DNA of 64,000 nt, from the NCBI RefSeq assembly GCF_018200035.1, contig NZ_CP073581.1, positions 1,174,501 through 1,238,500 on the forward strand, given 5' to 3'. Position numbers and translations under genes: made by a program. Positions 10,522 through 19,318 of this stretch are shown one piece after another. The DNA comes from Sulfitobacter albidus (GTDB lineage: Bacteria > Pseudomonadota > Alphaproteobacteria > Rhodobacterales > Rhodobacteraceae). Within the stretch, counting starts at the first letter, position 1; each line of letters starts with the position of its first letter. The notes beneath the pieces are model-generated. The model was not told the DNA's origin. It did not search any database and worked only from the letters and a program-made list of their open reading frames with translations.

Positions 10522-11202
10522 ATGTCGGCAAAGCACCGCCCGACCTCCGGCATCGGCCGGATCGTCAGCGAAATCGAGGAAACCGCCATCGCCCTGCTGC
10601 TGGGGCTGATGACGATCATCACATTCATCAACGTGGTCCTGCGCTACGGCTTCAACACCGGGCTGATCTGGGGGCTTGAGGCGACGTCGTTCCTGTTTGC
10701 CTGGCTTGTCCTGTTCGGGGTGAGCTATGCGGTCAAGGTCACCGCGCATCTGGGCGTGGACGCGATCATCAATCTCTTCTCCAGCGGCACACGCCGCGTG
10801 CTGGCCGTGCTGGCGGGTCTGGTGTGCGTGGTCTACGCCTTTTTGCTGATGAAGGGCGCGTGGGACTATTGGGCGCCGTTTGCGGGGATGGACGTGACGT
10901 CGGGGCGGTGGTTCCCCACGGGGTTCACGCCGACGCGCGATCAGGCGTGGTACGAGGTCAACGACATCCCCATGCTCGAATGGCTGCGCTGGATCGAGCC
11001 GGGGATGAACGAGGGCGAGGCCTACGAAAAGCTGCCGCGCTTCATCCCCTACGCGATGCTGCCCTTCGGTGCGGCGCTGCTGCTGTTGCGCTTTGTGCAG
11101 GCGACGGTGGGCGTGGTGCAGGGACGGCGCGACGCGCTGATCGTGAGCCACGAGGCCGAGGACGCCGTCGAGGACGTCAAACACATGAACGCGGAGCGCT
11201 GA
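10522..11202 (+). CDS. dctQ: TRAP transporter small membrane subunit DctQ
   Basis: This 226-residue inner-membrane protein has four hydrophobic helices at about residues 22-44, 53-73, 92-112 and 176-197, and the family motif in NVVLRYGF near residue 35. It is longer than many DctQ proteins because of a soluble loop between helices 3 and 4 (about 113-175). DctQ pairs with DctM to form the permease. It lies 68 bases after the restored dctP end and 3 bases before dctM, so the three form one operon. Confidence 0.92.
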   Translation: MSAKHRPTSGIGRIVSEIEETAIALLLGLMTIITFINVVLRYGFNTGLIWGLEATSFLFAWLVLFGVSYAVKVTAHLGVDAIINLFSSGTRRVLAVLAGLVCVVYAFLLMKGAWDYWAPFAGMDVTSGRWFPTGFTPTRDQAWYEVNDIPMLEWLRWIEPGMNEGEAYEKLPRFIPYAMLPFGAALLLLRFVQATVGVVQGRRDALIVSHEAEDAVEDVKHMNAER

Positions 11203-11205
11203 GCG

Positions 11206-12581
11206 ATGGAAGTCATCATTCTTTTTGGCATGGTCATCGGCTTCATGCTGATCGGTGTGCCGATCGCCGTGAGCCTTGGCACCTCGTCGATCCTGTTTCT
11301 GCTGGTGCTCAGCGACACCTCGCTTGCCTCCATCGCGCAGTCGTTCTTTCAGGCGATGGCGGGGCACTACACGCTGCTGGCGATCCCGTTCTTCATCCTT
11401 GCGTCGGCGTTCATGTCGACGGGGGCGTGGCGCGGCGGATCATCCGGTTCTCCATCGCGCTGGTGGGGCACCTTCCCGGCGGTCTGGCGATTGCGGGCGT
11501 GTTTGCCTGCATGCTCTTTGCCGCCCTTTCCGGCTCGTCGCCGGCCACGGTGGTCGCCATCGGCTCCATCGTGATCGTCGGCATGCGCGAGGTCGGCTAT
11601 ACCAAGGATTTTGCCGCCGGTGTGATCGCCGTGGCGGGCACGTTGGGCATCCTGATCCCGCCCTCCATCGTGATGGTGGTCTATGCGTCCGCCACGGATG
11701 TGTCGGTGGGCCGGATGTTCCTTGCGGGGGTCATTCCGGGGCTTTTGGCCGGTCTGATGCTGATGACCTCGATCTACGTGATCGCGCGGGTGCGCAACCT
11801 GCCGAAAGGCGAGTGGAAAGGCTGGGGCGAGGTGCGCGCCGCGGGGTTCGAGGCGGCGTGGGGTCTGTTCCTGATCGTCATCATCCTCGGCGGCATCTAC
11901 GGCGGGATTTTCACCCCCACCGAAGCCGCGGCGGTCGCGGCGGTCTATGCCTTCGTGATCTCAAGCTTTGTCTACCGCGACATGGGGCCGCTGCACGTGA
12001 AGGGCGAGGCGCGCAACCTGAGCCTTGTGCAAAAGCCCATCGCGCTGGTGTCGGTGTTCTTTCACCGCGACACCCGCGACACGCTCTTTGAGGCGGGCAA
12101 GCTGACGATCACGCTGATGTTCATCATCGCCAACGCGCTGATCCTCAAACACGTGCTGACCGACGAGCAGATCCCGCAGCAAATCTCCGCCGCGATGCTG
12201 GATGCGGGATTCGGGCCGGTGATGTTCCTGGTGATCGTGAACGTGATCCTGCTGATCGGCGGGCAGTTCATGGAGCCGTCGGGCCTGTTGGTCATCGTGG
12301 CGCCGCTGGTGTTTCCCATCGCGATCGAGCTGGGGATCGATCCGATCCATCTGGGCATCATCATGGTGGTCAATATGGAGATCGGGATGATCACGCCGCC
12401 CGTTGGCCTCAACCTGTTCGTGACCTCGGGCGTGGCGAACATGCCGATGATGAACGTGGTGCGCGCGGCGCTGCCGTTTCTTGCCGTGCTCTTCGTGTTC
12501 CTGATCATGGTGACCTACATCCCGGCAATTTCGACCTGGTTGCCGACGCTGATGATGGGGCCGGAGATCATCACGAACTGA
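11206..12581 (+). CDS. dctM: TRAP transporter large membrane subunit DctM (frame broken once)
   Basis: This large permease subunit of about 458 residues and 12 or more membrane helices forms the transport path. The first segment reads MEVIILFGMVIGFMLIGVPIAV to FILASAFMSTG. The frame then shifts at GGGGG 11421-11425; one extra G gives GGVARRIIRFSIALVGHLPGG and the standard DctM sequence to 12581. Later motifs include SGSSPATVVAIGSI and NLFVTSGV. The total length becomes a multiple of three only with the extra base. I treat it as an intact gene with a sequence error rather than a pseudogene. Confidence 0.87.
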
Positions 12582-12606
12582 CGTTTACGCCCGGTACAGT
12601 GGAAAG

Positions 12607-12639
12607 ACGGCCCGTGTTCGGAATGAACGCGGGCCGTTT
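12607..12639 (+). terminator. Rho-independent terminator after dctPQM
   Basis: A GC-rich stem ACGGCCCGTGTTC / GAACGCGGGCCGT with a five-base loop lies 25 bases after the dctM stop and is followed by TTTCC. Long arms and position support termination of the dct operon. The complementary strand could also serve tpiA. Confidence 0.8.
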
Positions 12640-12662
12640 CCTATGTGGCTTGGGCGGGATAC

Positions 12663-12686
12663 AGGTATTTTTGAAAGGGTGCAGGG
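12663..12686. repeat. 24-bp intergenic repeat, copy 1 (downstream of tpiA)
   Basis: A 24-base sequence containing AGGTATTTTTGAAAGGGT recurs identically at 17201-17224. Both copies lie just past the 3' end of a minus-strand gene (tpiA here, paaZ there), 15 and 9 bases from the stop codon. No stem is evident. The role is unknown; a 3'-end processing or termination signal is conceivable. Confidence 0.75.
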
Positions 12687-12701
12687 GGGCGGCGGTGCGC
12701 C

Positions 12702-13451
12702 CTAGCTTTGGGCGAGAGCGTGGATGATGGGGGCGAAATCCGCGACCTTGAGGGAGGCGCCGCCGACGAGGGCGCCGTCGACGTTCCTGGCCTCGAAAAT
12801 CAACGCGGCATTGTCTGGTTTGACAGAGCCGCCGTAGAGCAGGGAGATGTCATCGGCGGTGGTTGCGCCGAGGCGGTCGGTGAGCTCTGCGCGCAGGAAA
12901 TCATGCACGTCGACGATCTGCGCCAGTGTGGGAACCTTGCCGGTGCCGATGGCCCAGATCGGCTCATAAGCTATAACGGTATTCTCTGGCGTGGCGCCGT
13001 TGGGCAGGGAGCCTGCAAGCTGGCCCGCGATGATGTCGAGCGTGTTGTCGGCCTCGCGATCCTCAAGGGATTCGCCCAGGCAGAGGATGGCGGCGAGGCC
13101 CGCAGCCCAGGCTGCTTCGATCTTGGCGCGCACGTCGCGGTTACGCTCGTTGTGGCCCTCACGGCGTTCCGAATGGCCGAGGATCACGTATGTCGCGCCG
13201 GTGTCGGCGATCTGTGCGGCAGAGATGTCGCCGGTATACGCCCCGCTAGCCGCGGCGTGGCAATCCTGCGCACCGATGAGGATCGACGTGCCCGCCGCCG
13301 CGTCAACGGCTCTGAAAAGCAGTGGCGCGGGCGGGCAGATCAACACATCGGGGCCGGCGTCGGGCAGGTTGGCGGCCAGATCGCGTAGCATCGCGAGGCT
13401 TGCGGCGGTGCCGTTCATCTTCCAGTTACCGGCGGCGATTTTACGGGGCAT
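12702..13451 (-). CDS. tpiA: Triose-phosphate isomerase
   Basis: This 249-residue TIM-barrel enzyme interconverts glyceraldehyde-3-phosphate and dihydroxyacetone phosphate in glycolysis and gluconeogenesis. The substrate lysine lies in GNWKMNGT near the N-terminus, the electrophilic histidine in LGHSERR, and the catalytic glutamate with the flexible loop in YEPIWAIGTGKVP. The phosphate-binding segment LLYGGSVKPDN is present near the C-terminus. Length is standard for bacterial TpiA. It appears monocistronic, convergent with the dct operon. Confidence 0.96.
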   Translation of the reverse strand: MPRKIAAGNWKMNGTAASLAMLRDLAANLPDAGPDVLICPPAPLLFRAVDAAAGTSILIGAQDCHAAASGAYTGDISAAQIADTGATYVILGHSERREGHNERNRDVRAKIEAAWAAGLAAILCLGESLEDREADNTLDIIAGQLAGSLPNGATPENTVIAYEPIWAIGTGKVPTLAQIVDVHDFLRAELTDRLGATTADDISLLYGGSVKPDNAALIFEARNVDGALVGGASLKVADFAPIIHALAQS

Positions 13452-13533
13452 GGCACGCTCTCCTCTTGGGTGTGAGGCGTGCTTTATCAGCCGGAGCCTG
13501 ACCGGGCAACGCTGCGGGCGTCAGCGGGTCCGT

Positions 13534-13896
13534 CTATTTGGCAAAGAGCGCGTCGTCGAATTTGATCGACTCGCCGCAGCCGCAGGCCTCGGACACGTTG
13601 GGGTTATTGAATTTGAACCCGGATTCCAGCAGCGTCGTCTCATAGTCGATTTCGGTGCCGAAGAGGAACATCTGCGCCATCGGCGCGATCATCACCCGCG
13701 CGCCGTCCTGTTCGACGACCTCGTCGTTGGGATCGGCGTCATCGACGTATTCCATGGTGTATTCCATGCCGGCGCAGCCGCCCTTTTTCACGCCGATGCG
13801 CAGGCCCGCGTGGCCCTTTGCCTGCATCAGCTTGAGGATCTGTGCCGTGGCCTTGGGTGTCATGGTGACGGCTTGCTTGCCGGGAATGCCGAACAT
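13534..13896 (-). CDS. Iron-sulfur cluster assembly A-type protein (HesB/IscA/SufA family)
   Basis: This 120-residue A-type carrier binds or delivers Fe-S clusters to apoproteins. The three conserved cysteines are visible: one in KKGGCAGMEY and two in the C-terminal ACGCGES. AAGGAGA immediately upstream fixes the start at MFGIPGKQAV (13896); an ATG 18 bases further upstream would place this Shine-Dalgarno site inside the gene and is rejected. It sits 82 bases from tpiA on the same strand. A SufT-like gene 1.6 kb away belongs to the same pathway. Whether it is SufA, IscA or ErpA cannot be decided from this window. Confidence 0.92.
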   Translation of the reverse strand: MFGIPGKQAVTMTPKATAQILKLMQAKGHAGLRIGVKKGGCAGMEYTMEYVDDADPNDEVVEQDGARVMIAPMAQMFLFGTEIDYETTLLESGFKFNNPNVSEACGCGESIKFDDALFAK

Positions 13897-13957
13897 CGAA
13901 CTCTCCTTATACACCCCTTAGATAGGCGGGCCGGCGGCGTTTCTCAACCCCGCGCGG

Positions 13958-14680
13958 TCAGTAGCCCAGCGCGTTCAGCGTGGCGACGGTGGTGAAAGCG
14001 GCGGCGAGCGCCCAGCCAAAGGACGCAAGCGTGCCGATGATGACGTACTCGCTCATCCTTTGATCGCGGCTGACGGTGTCAAAGCGCAGGATTGATTTGG
14101 CGGCGATGAGAAATCCGATGCCCGCAGGCTCGCCGATCATCACCATCAGGTAGATCAGCGCGCGTTCCATCACGCCGATGATGCGCCCGGCGTATTCGAG
14201 GCCTTCGGGCTGCGCATCGGCCTTGTAGCGCACCATCAGATGCCCCACGGCAGGACCGCCCGCGAGGCTGGCGAGAATGGCGCCGCCGATGACAAGCGAG
14301 ATCTGGATCATATCCGCCGAAAGCGCGGGCCAGAGCGGGAAGAACCACACCTGTGGGACCAGCATCACCGCCCCCAGCAGGACCGCAAAATGTGCCGCCT
14401 GATCGACGAGATAGCTGCGCAGGGTATCCGGGGCGAGGGTGATCTTGATCCAGTCGATGAGGACGTGGCTGGCGGCGATACCGGCGGCCACCGCAAAGGC
14501 GCCACCGCTGAACAATGCGGTCAGGGCGAACACATGCACACCGTGCATCAGCAGGATCGGCAGACGGTGCTTGTTGAGCACCATATGGGTCGTTTGAAAG
14601 ACGAAATCCGCCAGCAGATGGGCGCAGCCCAGCGCGATCAGCAGCTCGATCGTGTAGAGGGACATTTGCGGCAGGGTCAT
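13958..14680 (-). CDS. DUF3307 integral membrane protein
   Basis: This 240-residue membrane protein has several predicted helices, with a DUF3307-like start (LLIALGCAHLLADFVFQTTHMVLNK). The HLLADF and the later SHVLIDWIK stretches place histidine and aspartate within membrane segments, a hallmark of the family. The function is unknown. Two starts are possible, MTLPQMSLYT (14680) and MSLYTIELL (14665); the first is given, without a clear ribosome site. It lies 109 bases downstream of the SatD-like gene on the same strand, with a large inverted repeat in the gap. SatD and DUF3307 genes are often paired, so a shared role is likely. Confidence 0.8.
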   Translation of the reverse strand: MTLPQMSLYTIELLIALGCAHLLADFVFQTTHMVLNKHRLPILLMHGVHVFALTALFSGGAFAVAAGIAASHVLIDWIKITLAPDTLRSYLVDQAAHFAVLLGAVMLVPQVWFFPLWPALSADMIQISLVIGGAILASLAGGPAVGHLMVRYKADAQPEGLEYAGRIIGVMERALIYLMVMIGEPAGIGFLIAAKSILRFDTVSRDQRMSEYVIIGTLASFGWALAAAFTTVATLNALGY

Positions 14681-14731
14681 GGGGCGGGGCACCTCTGCGC
14701 GCGAGGACGGCTCTGGAACGACCGAGAGGTT

Positions 14732-14780
14732 GACAACCATATTTGGTTGTTTGCGGAAAGAACAACCAAATATGGTTGTC
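14732..14780. promoter_or_regulatory. 20-bp inverted repeat built of two CAACC-N6-GGTTG palindromes
   Basis: Perfect 20-base arms at 14732-14751 and 14761-14780 are separated by nine bases. Each arm is itself a palindrome, CAACCATATTTGGTTG at 14734-14749 and CAACCAAATATGGTTG at 14763-14778, with centres 29 bases apart. The AT-rich core stands out from the GC-rich surroundings. It lies between the satD stop and the DUF3307 start, so two dimer-binding operators controlling the DUF3307 gene is the best guess. The SatD-like protein, which has a helix-turn-helix-like C-terminus, is a candidate binder. A stem without a T tract is a weaker alternative. Confidence 0.6.
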
Positions 14781-14789
14781 GTAGGCGGC

Positions 14790-15386
14790 TCACCACTGGG
14801 CCTCATAGGCGGCGCAGGCGGCGTGCAGCGCGTCGATGCCTGCGGCCTCCGCCTGTTTCTGGATCATTTGCTTGCTGCGGTTCAGCGTGGCGCCCAAGGC
14901 TTCCTGTGTGGGCGGCGCGGGGTCGAGCAGGGCGGCGATGGTCTGTGCCTGCTTTGGTGTCCACGTTCGTGCGATACGGTCGGCAAGGGGCAGGGCAATG
15001 GAGAGCGGGCCGTCGGGGGCCTGCATCAAGAGCGACCGTTTGAGCGTATCGAGGCTGTGGCCGGAGGTGACAAAGGCCGGGCCTTCGGCGGCGGCGAGGT
15101 CCGTGCCGGTCAGCCGGGCATCGCCGATGCCGATGCCGATGCGCGTCTCGGCGCCCTCGGACCGCACCCGCGCGCGCAGCACCAGCGCGCCGCGCAGGGC
15201 GTCGCGGGGCGGCAAGGCCATCTGCCAGCCATCGCCGCGAAACCGCGCGAAAGGGGCAGTGGCGCCGGACCAGCCGCCGATCTGCTCGGCGCCCGCGCGC
15301 AGGGTTGCGAACACCGCATCAAGCGTTGCAGCGTCCAGATCGCTCGATTTCACGATATCGCCGGTAAAGACTGCCAGTTGCGTCAT
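14790..15386 (-). CDS. SatD-family protein with C-terminal helix-turn-helix-like segment
   Basis: This 198-residue soluble protein begins MTQLAVFTGDIVKSSDLD, with the GDIVxS signature of SatD-like proteins related to nucleotide-cyclase-fold domains, followed by ARFRGDGWQMAL. The C-terminal 60 residues (TQEALGATLNRSKQMIQKQAEAAG) resemble a sigma-4/MarR-like helix-turn-helix. SatD was named in streptococcal acid tolerance, but its biochemical role is not established. The start 15386 was preferred over an upstream ATG because the family signature then begins at once. It precedes the DUF3307 gene on the same strand with the inverted repeat between; a regulator-effector pair is inferred. Confidence 0.75.
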   Translation of the reverse strand: MTQLAVFTGDIVKSSDLDAATLDAVFATLRAGAEQIGGWSGATAPFARFRGDGWQMALPPRDALRGALVLRARVRSEGAETRIGIGIGDARLTGTDLAAAEGPAFVTSGHSLDTLKRSLLMQAPDGPLSIALPLADRIARTWTPKQAQTIAALLDPAPPTQEALGATLNRSKQMIQKQAEAAGIDALHAACAAYEAQW

Positions 15387-15438
15387 GCGCCCCCCTTGGC
15401 CTACTGTGGCACCGCGCCCGGAGCGGCGCAAGAACGGC

Positions 15439-15464
15439 AAAGGCCGCCCCGATCAGGGACGGCC
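15439..15464 (-). terminator. Terminator after the SufT-like gene
   Basis: Reading the minus strand, GGCCGTCCC-TGATC-GGGGCGGCC forms a stem with a five-base loop, followed by TTTGCCG. It starts about 28 bases after the SufT stop. The short T run makes this moderate evidence. Confidence 0.65.
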
Positions 15465-15491
15465 CGGAAAACACACCCGATGCGAGGCGAC

Positions 15492-15833
15492 CTACATAAA
15501 GCCCAGCTCAAGCCGCGCTTCGTCAGACATCATGTCCATGCCCCAGGGCGGCTCCCATACAAGGGCCACGTCGACCTGTTTGACGCCCGCGATGGGCTCC
15601 ACCGCGTCGGCGACCCAGCCGGGCATTTCGCCCGCCACGGGGCAGCCGGGGGCAGTGAGCGACATCTTGATGTCGACCTCGTTGGCGTCGTTGATGTCGA
15701 TGGTATAGATCAGCCCAAGCTCATAGATATTCACCGGGATTTCGGGGTCATAGACGCTGCGGCACGCCTCGACCACCTGATCGTAGAGCGGGTGATCGGT
15801 GCTGGAGGGGGCGATCAACGGCTGGCCTTCCAT
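15492..15833 (-). CDS. SufT-like DUF59/MIP18 Fe-S assembly factor
   Basis: This 113-residue protein has the DUF59 (MIP18) fold, with YDPEIPVNIYELGLIY and LTAPGCPVAGEMPGW containing the conserved cysteine, and the family end WGMDMMSDEARLELGFM. It acts in maturation of Fe-S proteins alongside the Suf system. The annotated ATG (15833) lies directly after a run of seven C on the coding strand. An upstream ATG at 15853 (MTDTT) would be in frame if that run had eight C, giving an N-terminus closer to homologues I recall. The true start is therefore uncertain, and the run at 15834-15840 may be one base short. Confidence 0.87.
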   Translation of the reverse strand: MEGQPLIAPSSTDHPLYDQVVEACRSVYDPEIPVNIYELGLIYTIDINDANEVDIKMSLTAPGCPVAGEMPGWVADAVEPIAGVKQVDVALVWEPPWGMDMMSDEARLELGFM

Positions 15834-15979
15834 GGGGGGGTCGTATCGGTCATCTGCGCCTCATCTCAATTCCTGAGTGTTTATATAGGTAAGCGGGGGC
15901 GGCGCGTAAAGGTGGGGCGGGTTTGCAAGATCTGCGGCACTGGGGTAGAGCGCGGTTCATGCGCAGATGAGGGCCGGGG

Positions 15980-17107
15980 ATGAGTGAATTTACCTTTGAA
16001 AAGCACGCGCAGGACGGGCGGGCGCGCACGGGCGTGATTTCGACCCCGCGCGGCGAGATCCGCACGCCTGCGTTCATGCCCGTGGGCACGGCAGCCACCG
16101 TCAAGGCGATGCTGCCCGGATCGGTGCGCGAGACCGGCGCGGATATCCTGCTGGGCAACACCTATCACCTGATGCTGCGCCCCACGGCAGAGCGCATCGC
16201 GGCGCTTGGCGGGCTGCACAAGTTCATGAATTGGGAGCGGCCGATCCTGACGGATTCGGGCGGCTTTCAGGTGATGAGCCTTGCGGGCCTGCGCAAGCTG
16301 ACCGAGGAAGGCGTGACCTTCAAAAGCCACATCGACGGGTCCAAACACGCGCTGACGCCCGAGCGGTCGATGGAGATACAGGCGCTGCTCGGCTCGGACA
16401 TCGTGATGTGTTTTGACGAATGCCCCGCGCTGCCCGCGGACCGGGGGCGGATTGCGCAGAGCATGGAGCTGTCGATGCGGTGGGCCGCGCGGTCAAAGGT
16501 GGCGTTTGGCGACCGGCCCGGTCACGCGCTTTTCGGGATCCAACAGGGCGGGCTGGAAGAGGACCTGCGTGCGCAGAGTGCTGAGGCGTTGCGCGAGATC
16601 GGATTTGACGGCTATGCCGTGGGCGGGCTGGCCGTGGGCGAGGGGCAGGAGGCGATGTTTGGCTGTCTCGACTACGCACCGGAGCAGCTGCCCGAGGACA
16701 AGCCGCGCTATCTGATGGGGGTGGGCAAGCCCGATGACATCGTGGGCGCCGTGGCGCGCGGGATCGACATGATGGATTGCGTTCTGCCGTCGCGCTCGGG
16801 GCGCACGGGGCAGGCATTTACCCGTCATGGGGTCGTCAATATCCGCAACGCGCGCCACCTCGATGATCCGCGCCCGCTGGATGAGGCCTGCGGCTGCCCG
16901 GCGTGCCAGAACTACTCGCGCGCGTATCTGCACCATGTGACCCGCTCGAAAGAGATCATCGGTTCGATGCTGATGACCTGGCACAATCTGCGGTATTATC
17001 AGGATCTGATGGCGGGGATGCGTGAGGCGATCGCGGCGGGCAGTTTTGAGAGCTGGCAGCGTGCGTTTCACGCGGGCCGGGCGCAGGGTGATATCGATCC
17101 CTTGTGA
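15980..17107 (+). CDS. tgt: tRNA-guanine transglycosylase
   Basis: This 375-residue TIM-barrel enzyme exchanges guanine-34 for preQ1 in tRNAs with GUN anticodons in queuosine synthesis. The substrate-binding nucleophile region [13 protein letters not shown] and the catalytic loop [21 protein letters not shown] are present. The zinc site is in [16 protein letters not shown] near the C-terminus. Length is standard. It is transcribed divergently from the SufT-like gene and convergently with paaZ; tRNA-Asp(GTC), two copies of which lie in this window, is one of its known substrates. No queA neighbour is present here. Confidence 0.95.
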   Translation: MSEFTFEKHAQDGRARTGVISTPRGEIRTPAFMPVGTAATVKAMLPGSVRETGADILLGNTYHLMLRPTAERIAALGGLHKFMNWERPILTDSGGFQVMSLAGLRKLTEEGVTFKSHIDGSKHALTPERSMEIQALLGSDIVMCFDECPALPADRGRIAQSMELSMRWAARSKVAFGDRPGHALFGIQQGGLEEDLRAQSAEALREIGFDGYAVGGLAVGEGQEAMFGCLDYAPEQLPEDKPRYLMGVGKPDDIVGAVARGIDMMDCVLPSRSGRTGQAFTRHGVVNIRNARHLDDPRPLDEACGCPACQNYSRAYLHHVTRSKEIIGSMLMTWHNLRYYQDLMAGMREAIAAGSFESWQRAFHAGRAQGDIDPL

Positions 17108-17200
17108 GACGTACGGCGTGCGCGGGCCGGGCCCGCGACACCCCGCCCGCCGTCCCAAAGGGAGTAACGCGGGGGGTGATGCGGGGCGGCCGTGGGATTT

Positions 17201-17224
17201 AGGTATTTTTGAAAGGGTGCAGGG
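17201..17224. repeat. 24-bp intergenic repeat, copy 2 (downstream of paaZ)
   Basis: This copy is identical to 12663-12686 over 24 bases and again lies just beyond the stop codon of a minus-strand gene (paaZ), in the convergent tgt-paaZ gap. Conservation over two unrelated gene ends 4.5 kb apart argues for a dispersed functional element rather than chance. Confidence 0.75.
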
Positions 17225-17233
17225 AGGGTGTGC

Positions 17234-19252
17234 CTAGCTGTAGGCATTCATGGTGTGGAGCTCGTATTCCGCGACTTTTTCGGCGTCCTGATTGGTGACG
17301 GTGACGTGCCAGCGTACTTGGCCGTAGGTATCGGTGCGGGGGGTTTTCTTTTTCACGGTGAGGCGCACGGCGATGGTGTCGCCGGGTGAGACGGGCTTCA
17401 GGAAGGTGAGCGCGCCGAGGCCGGTATTGGCCAGAACGGGGCCGGGGTCGGGCTGCACAAACAGGCCTGCGGCAAAGCTGAGCAGCAGGTAGCCGTGGGC
17501 GACCCGGCCTGGGAAGAAGGGGTTTGCCTTCGCGGCCTCCTCGTCCATGTGGGCGTAGAAGGTATCGCCGGTGAAATGGGCGAAGGTTTCGATATCGTCG
17601 AGGGTGACTTCGCGCGGGTCGGTGTGCAGCGTCTCGCCGATGGCGAGGTCGTGGAAGGTTTTGGTGAACGGATGCTCAGAGGCCGTGGTCTCGGTTGCGC
17701 CGGGGATCCATTCGGCGCCCACGGCCGTCAGGATGTCGGGGCTGCCCTGCACGGCGGTGCGCTGCATGTAGTGCATCACGCCGCGGATCCCGCCCAACTC
17801 TTCGCCGCCCCCCGCGCGGCCCGGCCCGCCGTGCACCATATGGGGCATGGGCGCGCCGTGGCCCGTGGCCTCTGCCATGCTGTCGCGGTTGTTGAAATAG
17901 AGCCGCCCGTGCCAGGCAGCTGCGCCCAGCACCATCTCGCGCGCCAGATCGGTGTCGCGGGTGATGACGGAGGCGACAAGCGAGCCTTTGCCCCGGTTGA
18001 GCAAGGCAATGGCGTGGTCTGCATCGCGGTAGGGCATGATTGTGCTGACGGGGCCGAAGGCTTCGGTATCATGCAGGCGCTCTGCTGCGTCGGGATCGGC
18101 GCAGTGAAAGAGCATCGGCGGCAGGAAGGCGCCACCCTCGACCGGGGCGCGAAAGCTGTCGGGATCGCCGGACACACGCTCGGCCTCGGTCGCAAGCGCG
18201 GCGACCTTTTCCAGAACGTCGGCGCGTTGGGCGGTCGAGACGAGCGCGCCCATGCGCGTGGCCTTGTCGCGCGGATCGCCGATCTGCGTGCTCTGCAACC
18301 TCTCCGACAGCGCCGCGATCAGCGCGTCGACATGGGTGGCGGGCGCCATGATGCGGCGGATGGCGGTGCATTTCTGGCCCGCCTTGGTGGTCATCTCGCG
18401 GTGCGCTTCCGTGACGAACAGGTCGAACTCCGGCGTGCCGGGGGCGGCATCGGGGCCCAGCACGGAGGCGTTCAGGCTGTCCTGTTCGGCCACGAAGCGC
18501 ACGGCGTTGGCCAGCAGATGCGGCTCGGAGCGCAGCTTGAGCGCGGTATCGGCGGAACCGGTGAAGCTGACGACATCCTGCGCGTCGAGGCGTTTTAACA
18601 GGTCGCCCGTGCCGCCCGCGATCAGCTGCAACGCGCCGTCGGGGAGGATGCCGCTTTCCAGCATCATGCGCACGCAGGCTTCGGTCACGTAGGAGGTCGC
18701 GGTGGCGGGTTTCACGATGGAGGGCACGCCTGCAAGAAAAGTCGGCGCAAATTTCTCAAGCATGCCCCAGACGGGGAAGTTGAAGGCGTTGATATGCACG
18801 CCCACGCCCTGCAGCGGTACGGCCACGTGACGGCCCAGGAAAGTGCCCTCGCGGCCCAATTGCTCGACCTCGCCGTCGAGGTAGATCCGCGCATCGGGCA
18901 TCTCGCGCCGCCCCTTGGAGGCGTAGACGAACATCGTGCCGATGCCGCCGTCGATATCAAACGCGTGGTCGGCCTGCGTGGCGCCCGTGTGGAAGGACAG
19001 ATCGTAGAGCGCCTGCTTGCGCTCGCCCAGATAGATCGCCAGCGCCTTGAGCATGCGCGCACGGTCGTGGAACGTCAGCTTGCGCAGGGCCGGGCCGCCG
19101 ACCTCGCGGGCGTAGGCGTGCATCGCGCCCACATCCAGCGCGCCGTTGCCCGAGCGCGCGATGATCTCGCCGGTGATGGCGCAGGCGATGGGGCGTGCGG
19201 CACTGTCGGAGGGGGTCCAGTGACCGGCGGCAAAGGAATGGACGTCGATCAT
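17234..19252 (-). CDS. paaZ: Bifunctional oxepin-CoA hydrolase / semialdehyde dehydrogenase
   Basis: This 672-residue fusion opens and oxidises the oxepin-CoA ring in the phenylacetate pathway. The N-terminal aldehyde dehydrogenase domain (to about 520) has the catalytic cysteine in TKAGQKCTAIRRIM and the glutamate region VRFVAEQDSLNASV. The C-terminal MaoC-like hydratase domain carries the Asp-His pair in GDTFYAHMDEEAAKANPFFPGRVAHGYL. Both activities are thus likely present, so reactive semialdehyde release should be limited. It is the last gene of the paa cluster, separated from paaE by a short tandem duplication. Confidence 0.93.
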   Translation of the reverse strand: MIDVHSFAAGHWTPSDSAARPIACAITGEIIARSGNGALDVGAMHAYAREVGGPALRKLTFHDRARMLKALAIYLGERKQALYDLSFHTGATQADHAFDIDGGIGTMFVYASKGRREMPDARIYLDGEVEQLGREGTFLGRHVAVPLQGVGVHINAFNFPVWGMLEKFAPTFLAGVPSIVKPATATSYVTEACVRMMLESGILPDGALQLIAGGTGDLLKRLDAQDVVSFTGSADTALKLRSEPHLLANAVRFVAEQDSLNASVLGPDAAPGTPEFDLFVTEAHREMTTKAGQKCTAIRRIMAPATHVDALIAALSERLQSTQIGDPRDKATRMGALVSTAQRADVLEKVAALATEAERVSGDPDSFRAPVEGGAFLPPMLFHCADPDAAERLHDTEAFGPVSTIMPYRDADHAIALLNRGKGSLVASVITRDTDLAREMVLGAAAWHGRLYFNNRDSMAEATGHGAPMPHMVHGGPGRAGGGEELGGIRGVMHYMQRTAVQGSPDILTAVGAEWIPGATETTASEHPFTKTFHDLAIGETLHTDPREVTLDDIETFAHFTGDTFYAHMDEEAAKANPFFPGRVAHGYLLLSFAAGLFVQPDPGPVLANTGLGALTFLKPVSPGDTIAVRLTVKKKTPRTDTYGQVRWHVTVTNQDAEKVAEYELHTMNAYS

Positions 19253-19266
19253 GGGCGTGGCTCCTG

Positions 19267-19318
19267 TTGGTCGTAAATCGGGGGCGATTTCATTGGTCGT
19301 AAATCGCGGGCGATTTCA
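19267..19318. repeat. Tandem 26-bp duplication between paaE and paaZ
   Basis: Two consecutive 26-base units (19267-19292 and 19293-19318) differ by one base and start TTGGTCGTAAATCG. A third, partial unit (TTGATCGTA) begins at 19319 inside the last codons of paaE. Each unit carries a stop-codon copy and a small hairpin AAATCGC-GG-GCGATTT (clean in the second unit). It appears to have arisen by duplication of the paaE stop region. Confidence 0.8.

Noticed and set aside
10824..11420. An open frame beginning at 10824 that appears to extend dctM upstream through dctQ
   Set aside because: It runs in the wrong phase over dctQ and shows no DctM sequence before the GGGGG frame break; the true dctM start is 11206.
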